64,000 nucleotides of DNA from Candidatus Magnetomicrobium cryptolimnococcus (GTDB lineage Bacteria > Nitrospirota > Thermodesulfovibrionia > Thermodesulfovibrionales > Magnetobacteriaceae), in the NCBI GenBank assembly GCA_018606805.1, contig JAGYWI010000015.1:1-64000 (forward strand), in the 5' to 3' direction. Position numbers and translations under genes: made by a program. The notes under the pieces were generated by a model, which was not told where the DNA came from, did not search any database, and saw only the letters and a program-made list of their open reading frames with translations. Shown here piece by piece: positions 58,637 through 64,000 of this stretch (positions within the stretch are counted from its first letter, which is position 1; each line of letters opens with the position of its first letter).

Positions 58637-60321
58637 TTGTGGACATTGAATTGGATTTCATCAAGGAGCATTGCCCTTATAGAGTCTGCATCTACGGGAA
58701 AGCTGAATAATTCCCCCTGTACTTCATCGCATTTAATAGAGCGCAGGTACTCAAGTTGGCCGAGGGTTTTGACACCTTCTGCTATGACTCGAAGTTTCAG
58801 CGAGTGGGCAAAGGCTATTATTGCAGAGGCTAACGCTGCGTAGTCTGTGTCTGTTGTTATATTATGTACGAAATGTTTGTTTATCTTTATTGTATTAACA
58901 GGCAAACGTTTCATATTAGCAAGGGATGAGTAGCCGGAGCCAAAATCGTCAATTGTAATATGTACACCTAAACGCTTTAGTGCTGTGAAGGTTTTAATCG
59001 TATCACTTACATTGGTTGTTATTATATTTTCAGTTAGTGCTATGTCTAGGCTATCCGGTGGATAATTAGTTTGTGTTAGGATTTCGTGTACAACCTCAAC
59101 GATGTCTTTTCTTTTAAACTGCTGCGGCAGCATCTTAACAGCCAAGTAGATGTTTGGCAGCCCCTCATCTTTCCAAATCTTGCCCTGTCTGCAAACCTCG
59201 CGCAGCATCCACTTTCCTATTGGCTCTATCAGTCCAGTTTCTTCCGCTACTGGTATGTACTCAGCCGGCGATATATTATATTGAGGGTTTTTCCACCGCA
59301 AAATTGTCTCAAATCCGACAAGTCGCCCCGTGTTAATGTCCACCTGCGGTTCATACAGTACGATGAACTCTTCCTTATCCAGAGCGTTTCTTATAAGGTT
59401 TTCCACTCTCAAACGTAAAAGGGCATCCTTATTCATACCGGCTGAATAAAACTGATAGTCATTACGCCCTTTTTCCTTTACCTTGTACATTGCCAAGTCT
59501 GCATACTTTAAAAGTGTTGAGCCATCCGTACTATCCGTAGGGTAAAGGCTTATGCCAACACTCGCCCCTACCATACATTCATTGCACTTGAGATAAAAGG
59601 GGTCAGATAGCGTCTTTATTATCTTTGCAGCTACCGTTGAGGCATCCTCAGTCATAGTTATATTTGTAAGTATAACAGTAAACTCATCGCCTCCCATTCT
59701 AGCTACCGTATCAGATTCGCGGATACAGGATTTTAATCGAAGTGCTGTTTCTTTTAAAAGTAGATCGCCTATCTCATGTCCAAGCGTGTCGTTTATGTTT
59801 TTGAACCTGTCAAGGTCTATGAATAAGAGCGCTAAGCTCTTGTTTTGTCGCTTGGCATGTGTCATGGCATGCGTTAAGCGGTCGTTAAAAAGCATCCGAT
59901 TTGGTATGTTTGTAAGCGGATCATAGTGTGCCAACTGACTTAATCTTTCTTGTGCCTCCACCCGTTCGGTTATATCCCGAAACATTACAACATAACCAAC
60001 CAAATTATTTTTATTATCCCATATACCGGTTACCCTTGATTCAAAATATACAAGCTGATTTTCTACCTTACGCTTAAATGTATATGTGTACGAGCCAACA
60101 TCCTTTACAATTTGCATGGCACTAAAAAACCGTGTCGGGTCCACTCTTTCTATTTCGTGTATTTGCATAACAGTTTTTCCAATAACATCAGAGGCTTTAT
60201 ACCCAAAAACGTCTTCTGCTATAAGATTATAGTATTCTATGCGGTAATCAGTATCAACAGCCACTATTGCCATGTTTATTGATGAACGCAATATGGCATC
60301 TAATAAAACCTCTTTGTCCAT
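58633..60321 (-). CDS. PAS-GGDEF-EAL protein with degenerate EAL domain
   Basis: 562 residues. A PAS domain covers residues about 5-125 (DTDYRIEYYNLIAEDVFGY). The GGDEF domain is intact: ARMGGDEFTVIL, with DPLTNIPNRMLFNDRL. The EAL domain is changed at several catalytic sites: EAL is ETI (GFETILRW), the metal-binding Asn of the NxS motif is Lys (LAVKMLPQQF), KID is KIN (TIKINKHFV), and AEGVE is AEGVK. DDFGSGYSSL is kept. So it probably makes c-di-GMP, with the EAL part as a sensor or ligand-binding domain. The acs gene is 13 bases upstream. Confidence 0.93.
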   Translation of the reverse strand: MDKEVLLDAILRSSINMAIVAVDTDYRIEYYNLIAEDVFGYKASDVIGKTVMQIHEIERVDPTRFFSAMQIVKDVGSYTYTFKRKVENQLVYFESRVTGIWDNKNNLVGYVVMFRDITERVEAQERLSQLAHYDPLTNIPNRMLFNDRLTHAMTHAKRQNKSLALLFIDLDRFKNINDTLGHEIGDLLLKETALRLKSCIRESDTVARMGGDEFTVILTNITMTEDASTVAAKIIKTLSDPFYLKCNECMVGASVGISLYPTDSTDGSTLLKYADLAMYKVKEKGRNDYQFYSAGMNKDALLRLRVENLIRNALDKEEFIVLYEPQVDINTGRLVGFETILRWKNPQYNISPAEYIPVAEETGLIEPIGKWMLREVCRQGKIWKDEGLPNIYLAVKMLPQQFKRKDIVEVVHEILTQTNYPPDSLDIALTENIITTNVSDTIKTFTALKRLGVHITIDDFGSGYSSLANMKRLPVNTIKINKHFVHNITTDTDYAALASAIIAFAHSLKLRVIAEGVKTLGQLEYLRSIKCDEVQGELFSFPVDADSIRAMLLDEIQFNVHK

Positions 60322-60334
60322 GATATAGTATATA

Positions 60335-62287
60335 TTATAACTTACCCTTTATCAAGTCGTCTACAACAAGTGGATCGGCCAGCGTACTTGTATCGCCAAG
60401 ATTATCCGTTTGACCTTTGGCTATGTTTCTAAGGATGCGCCTCATAATTTTACCGCTCCTCGTTTTTGGCAAGCCATGGGAAAACTGTATTTTATCCGGC
60501 GTTGCTACCGGACCGATAACCTTCCTTACATGCTCTATAAGCTTCTTCTTTAGTTCGTCGGAATAAACGTAGTCAGACTTTAATGTTACATATACGTAAA
60601 TCCCCTCTCCTTTTATATCATGAGGAAAACCAACAACAGCCGCCTCAGCCACTGCCTCATGACTAACAAGGGCTGATTCCACCTCAGCCGTACCTAGCCT
60701 GTGTCCAGATACATTTATAACATCATCTATCCTGCCCATTATCCAATAATCACCATCTTCATCCACGCGTGCGCCATCGCCTGAAAAATAATAGCCCGAA
60801 AACCGCGAAAAATATGTTTCCTTTATGCGCTTATTTTCCGTGTCCCCATAAGTTCCACGCAACATCCCCGGCCACGGCTTTTCTATACACAAATACCCGT
60901 TTTCATTTATACCAGCCTGCTCACCGCGTTCATTTAATATGACAGGTTTTATACCAAAAAAAGGTTTTGATGCTGAGCCCGGCTTTTGTGCCATAGCCCC
61001 AGGTAACGCCGTTATTAGTATACCGCCCGTTTCCGTTTGCCACCACGTATCCACTACAGGCAAGTTTCCGCCTCCTGCATGGCTTTGATACCAAATCCAC
61101 GCGCGCGGATTTATCGGCTCCCCCACCGTGCCAAGCAGTTGCAGGCTCGATAGGTCATAGCCCTCAAACCACTTGTCCCCTTCCTTCATAAGAGCACGTA
61201 TAGCCGTAGGGGCTGTATAAAATATGTTTACACCATATTTTTCAACAATACGCCAAAACCTGTCTGGCTCAGGAAACGTCGGGATACCCTCAAACATGAG
61301 CGTTGTTGCACCATTACAAAGAGGTCCATAGACTATGTAACTGTGCCCAGTAATCCATCCAATGTCCGCTGTACAGAAATGTATGTCTTCTTCATGATAA
61401 TCAAATATCCACTTAAACGTAAGCGCTGCATAAAGTAAATAACCACCCGTTGTATGTAATACCCCCTTCGGTTTGCCAGTAGAACCAGATGTGTATAATA
61501 TAAAAAGCGGGTCCTCCGCATCCATCCACTCGGGTTCACAATAATTATTTATATCCCTTGCCTCTACCTCCTCATGCCACCACAAATCCCTGCCATGCGT
61601 CATTCTTATATCTTCATAGGTTGTACCAATCATCCCCTTGACAACAATAACCTTCTCAACCGACGGACAATACTCAAGCGCTTCATCCACGTTGTCCTTA
61701 AGCGGCACCATCTTAGCCCCTCTAGCCGCATGCCCAGCCGTTATTAATACCTTCGCCTCACAATCAAGCACCCTGTCCTTTAACGCCTGCGCACTAAACC
61801 CACCAAAAACCACACTGTGTATAGCTCCAATACGGGCACACGCCAATATCGCTATTGCTAACTCCGGCACCATCGGCATGTACATCATTACCCGATCACC
61901 TTTTTGCACTCCATATTTCTTTAAAACATTTGCAAACCTGTTTATCTTATAATGTAACTGCTGATACGTGTATGTTCTGTTAACCGAACCATAATTAGAT
62001 TCCCAAATAATAGCAGCCTTATTCCGCCGACAATTTAGTAAATGCCTATCAATACAGTTATAACATACATTTAACTTTCCACCCTTAAACCACTCAACTT
62101 TAGGAGTGTTAAAATCATACTCAAGGACACTGTCCCATTTTTTATACCAATGAAGCTCCTCTTCAGCCATCTCAGCCCAAAACCGCTCTGGCTCATCCAA
62201 AGACCGTTTGTATAGGTTTTCATAATCTTGAATGGTTTTAATATACGCCTTTTCACTAAAAACTTTAGGCGGTAAAAACTTCGTCAT
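60335..62287 (-). CDS. acs: Acetyl-CoA synthetase
   Basis: 650 residues, standard length. AMP-forming domain motifs: [71 protein letters not shown], and the C-terminal acetylation-site Lys in [16 protein letters not shown]. It activates acetate for assimilation. It is the first gene of a minus-strand unit with the GGDEF-EAL and transglutaminase genes. Confidence 0.97.
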   Translation of the reverse strand: MTKFLPPKVFSEKAYIKTIQDYENLYKRSLDEPERFWAEMAEEELHWYKKWDSVLEYDFNTPKVEWFKGGKLNVCYNCIDRHLLNCRRNKAAIIWESNYGSVNRTYTYQQLHYKINRFANVLKKYGVQKGDRVMMYMPMVPELAIAILACARIGAIHSVVFGGFSAQALKDRVLDCEAKVLITAGHAARGAKMVPLKDNVDEALEYCPSVEKVIVVKGMIGTTYEDIRMTHGRDLWWHEEVEARDINNYCEPEWMDAEDPLFILYTSGSTGKPKGVLHTTGGYLLYAALTFKWIFDYHEEDIHFCTADIGWITGHSYIVYGPLCNGATTLMFEGIPTFPEPDRFWRIVEKYGVNIFYTAPTAIRALMKEGDKWFEGYDLSSLQLLGTVGEPINPRAWIWYQSHAGGGNLPVVDTWWQTETGGILITALPGAMAQKPGSASKPFFGIKPVILNERGEQAGINENGYLCIEKPWPGMLRGTYGDTENKRIKETYFSRFSGYYFSGDGARVDEDGDYWIMGRIDDVINVSGHRLGTAEVESALVSHEAVAEAAVVGFPHDIKGEGIYVYVTLKSDYVYSDELKKKLIEHVRKVIGPVATPDKIQFSHGLPKTRSGKIMRRILRNIAKGQTDNLGDTSTLADPLVVDDLIKGKL

Positions 62288-62488
62288 ACAGCACCCCTTA
62301 TTTGTATTTTTACCTCTAATTATAATAAAACAAAACGATAAAAAAGAAACAGAAAAGAAAAAAAATAAAAAATATTAGAATTGCTGATTTTTATTTTTAC
62401 CTGTTTATAAAATGGTATAATTCTATTATAATAGTGGCAACTTATTTACTACAGCAAAACTGTCTAAAATTTTAGGAGGGGCTTAACA
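62288..62488. other. Divergent promoter region of acs and the duplicated-domain secreted protein
   Basis: A+T rich, with an A/G-rich tract at 62333-62375. Two tataat boxes occur at 62416-62421 and 62427-62432, fitting the plus-strand gene, which has the strong site aggagggg before its ATG at 62489. No clear -35 element or operator is seen. Confidence 0.5.
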
Positions 62489-62962
62489 ATGTTTTCCAAA
62501 ATGTTCAAAGGGTTTAGCATTGCCATATTATTAGCGCTTTTTGCAGCCAACGCTTATGCTTCAAGTGTTACGGGAGTTATTGTTAGCATTGATTTTAAAA
62601 AGGGTATCTTTATTGTAAAAAGTAAACAGGCAGATATGGGGTTTAGCTGCGAACCATCACTACTTTCAAATATAATAATTGGGGATAAGGTAAAGGTTCA
62701 ATATGTCATTGAAAATAGTGTTGAAAACGTTCAGACTATAGAAAGAATAGCACCGCTTAAAAACTCCAAAATCATAGGAGAAATTATTCATATAGATATG
62801 CAAAAGGGCACATTAACGCTAAAGTCGGAGGACGCTGAAGTGGTGCTTGACGGTGGCAATGCAGAGCTAAAGGATTATAAACAAGGAGATATTGTTGATA
62901 TAACGTATACTATAAATGATAGTAAAGAAGTCATTAAAACTATAAAGAAAAAGCAGCCATAA
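62489..62962 (+). CDS. Secreted protein with two OB-like repeats
   Basis: 157 residues. A signal peptide (FSIAILLALFAANAYA) is followed by two similar units of about 60 residues, each with GxIxxIDxxKGxxxxKS, a middle hydrophobic stretch and GDxVxVxY or GDIVDITY. The unit resembles the small OB-like domain of DUF5666-type proteins. Periplasmic; function unknown. RBS aggaggggc ahead. Confidence 0.8.
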   Translation: MFSKMFKGFSIAILLALFAANAYASSVTGVIVSIDFKKGIFIVKSKQADMGFSCEPSLLSNIIIGDKVKVQYVIENSVENVQTIERIAPLKNSKIIGEIIHIDMQKGTLTLKSEDAEVVLDGGNAELKDYKQGDIVDITYTINDSKEVIKTIKKKQP

Positions 62963-63012
62963 CTAATAGAGGTGTGTACACTAAAAATACTTTCTAAAAA
63001 AAAGGGGGGATT

Positions 63013-63498
63013 ATGAAGAGTGAGTTTGATGAAAATGCCTCTTTAATGAGAGATAAATTCGTTTATATAGAAGGTTATCTGGATGATTATGTGGAGGATT
63101 TTAGCCTAATAATGGATGAGGCTGAAAGGATTTTGGTTATTATTGAAGAAAACAATGCCTCAAAACAAAACTACAAACGCTTTTGCTTTCTTTTAAATAA
63201 AATCAAAGGGAATTCCACCATCGTTGGGGATAAATTTGTAGCAAACATCACAGCAATGCTTGAGGATATTGCTTTGAAATTGCCAGAACTAACGCAAACA
63301 GATATTTTTAGCCAGATAGTAGAGCTGATGTTTTATGCCTTTGATGAACTGAAAAACCATATGAAAACTCTGCGCAAAGAGCAGTTCTATCCAATTATAA
63401 ATGAGGACATTATAAACAAAATACAAAACATGCACTCGTCTATAGGAGCAGCAAGAGACATAATATCCCAAGAGGACGTTGACAGTTTATTTGAATAA
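63013..63498 (+). CDS. HPt-like domain protein lacking the phospho-His, with FliM-like C-terminal peptide
   Basis: 161 residues, all helical. The central helix pair FLLNKIKGNSTIVGDKF is in the place where HPt domains have HxxKGxxxxxG; here Asn62 takes the place of His, so it cannot be phosphorylated there. The C-terminus ISQEDVDSLF matches the N-terminal CheY-binding motif of FliM (LSQxEIDxLL). So it may bind a receiver-type protein without phosphotransfer. RBS gggggg (approximate) precedes the ATG. No flagellar or chemotaxis gene is next to it. Confidence 0.75.
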   Translation: MKSEFDENASLMRDKFVYIEGYLDDYVEDFSLIMDEAERILVIIEENNASKQNYKRFCFLLNKIKGNSTIVGDKFVANITAMLEDIALKLPELTQTDIFSQIVELMFYAFDELKNHMKTLRKEQFYPIINEDIINKIQNMHSSIGAARDIISQEDVDSLFE

Positions 63499-63705
63499 AA
63501 TATAACCAAAAAAAGGAAAGTACTCTATACTAATAAGTTAATGAAAATTGCGTTAAAAATATAGCAAAAAATAAGAGGAATAACTAAATATATGGCAGGC
63601 CAAAAATTTTAGGAAGTGCGTAGGTGCAATGCCATTAAGTTATACTCAAATAAATTAGGTTTGCAAAAAATAACGAGCAAAATATGGATTTCCATACATG
63701 GGATT

Positions 63706-63755
63706 CCAAAGGGACAAGTCCTTTTGGCGGGAGAATGAGGGCAGTGCCCTCATTC
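63706..63755. repeat. Triple hairpin repeat, copy 2 (two of three hairpins)
   Basis: ccaaagggac with tccttttgg (63706-63727) and gaatgagggc with gccctcattc (63733-63755) match hairpins two and three of 12481-12556. Base changes in the arms of the last hairpin are compensated by changes in the other arm, suggesting selection for pairing. The first hairpin is absent. Confidence 0.8.
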
Positions 63756-63816
63756 TTTAATCCTTTTCTTTGCTATAAAGTTTTGCAAACCATTTTTCTT
63801 TTGGTATAAAAAAATT

Positions 63817-63938
63817 GTAATGGTTCAGCCCCCATGCCTCGTCATTGCGAGGAGCACAAGCGACAAAGCAATCCCGTCTTTTACTAAAGAGAGATTGCTT
63901 CGCTACGCTCGCAATGACAAAAAGGGGTGAACTATTAC
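63817..63938. repeat. Large 'CATTGCGAGGAGC' inverted repeat, copy 2
   Basis: gtcattgcgaggagcacaag and onward pairs with gattgcttcgctacgctcg, with outer arms gtaatggttcagcccc and ggggtgaactattac. Same family as 46910-47029, with more mismatches in the outer arms. Confidence 0.9.
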
Positions 63939-64000
63939 ATGTTTTTTTATATGCAGCAACTCTAAAATCTGGTTATAATAATACTGTGAGGATAAAAAAA

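Larger units (their letters stand above)
63499..64000. other. Non-coding right end of the window, repeat-rich
   Basis: No ORF is supported. The stretch contains a partial triple-hairpin repeat (63706-63755) and the second 'CATTGCGAGGAGC' inverted repeat (63817-63938). A promoter-like ttataataatactg lies at the extreme right; whatever it drives is outside the window. Confidence 0.6.

Overview
The window reads as a chromosomal segment of a Gram-negative bacterium. It has lipoprotein signals, a type IV pilus secretin operon, lytic transglycosylase and peptidoglycan-recycling genes, a CRP/FNR-type regulator and an F-type ATP synthase a/c pair. Acyl-CoA dehydrogenase with ferredoxin-fused EtfA, YeeE/YedE sulfur transporters, a thrC/ThiS/NIL-domain cluster, acetyl-CoA synthetase and dispersed 'CATTGCGAGGAGC' hairpins together suggest a deep-branching anaerobe, most likely Nitrospirota (perhaps a magnetotactic or Thermodesulfovibrio-like lineage) or a deltaproteobacterial relative. 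This taxonomic call is inference; no rRNA or tRNA gene was seen.

Layout. 1-230: tail of an IS3-family element. 706-8752: an A+T-rich six-gene cassette on the plus strand, encoding a GrpE-like protein, a divergent Hsp70-like ATPase, a HerA/FtsK-type ATPase, a small protein, an anthrax-lethal-factor/PPEP-like zinc metallopeptidase and a radical SAM-SPASM enzyme with a PqqD-like N-terminus. I do not recognise this set as a described system, and it is the main candidate for novelty. 9.1-12.4 kb: peptidoglycan recycling (anmK, murQ, mltA). 12.6-15.3 kb: paired sulfur-transport proteins and a TPR/zinc-ribbon membrane protein. 15.3-18.8 kb: aroC-aroK-aroB, a Trm112-like protein and a CheY-like regulator. 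19-24.5 kb: three secreted proteins (subtilase, a repeat lipoprotein, a small lipoprotein). 24.6-30.8 kb: pilMNOPQ. 30.8-33 kb: truB and a radical SAM gene. 33-37 kb: mutS2 and a GlcD-like oxidase.

37.2-45.2 kb: a long plus-strand run, hpt-queD-pmbA-acyl-CoA dehydrogenase-etfB-Cys-rich secreted protein-etfA-fabD-ilvC. 45.2-48.9 kb: a GT87-like membrane glycosyltransferase, a degenerate NtrC-like regulator and a CoA-binding protein. 48.95-49.04 kb: a possible structured RNA, then a DUF3800 gene. 49.8-54.6 kb, minus strand: thrC, a ThiS/MoaD-like sulfur carrier, a NIL-domain protein, atpB, atpE, an MBL hydrolase and a catalytically altered folD. 54.7-56.7 kb: a CRP-like regulator, a near-perfect CRP-type site ahead of a secreted protein, and an MNT/HEPN toxin-antitoxin pair. 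56.7-62.3 kb, minus strand: acs, a PAS-GGDEF-EAL protein with a degenerate EAL domain, and a TgpA-like transglutaminase. 62.5-63.5 kb: a duplicated-domain secreted protein and an HPt-like protein lacking the phospho-histidine.

Gaps between genes are rich in dispersed hairpin families, which recur at both ends of the window, and in purine-rich tracts just after stop codons. Several regulators (the NtrC-like protein, the EAL domain, the HPt) and FolD have lost residues needed for the textbook activity, a recurrent theme here.
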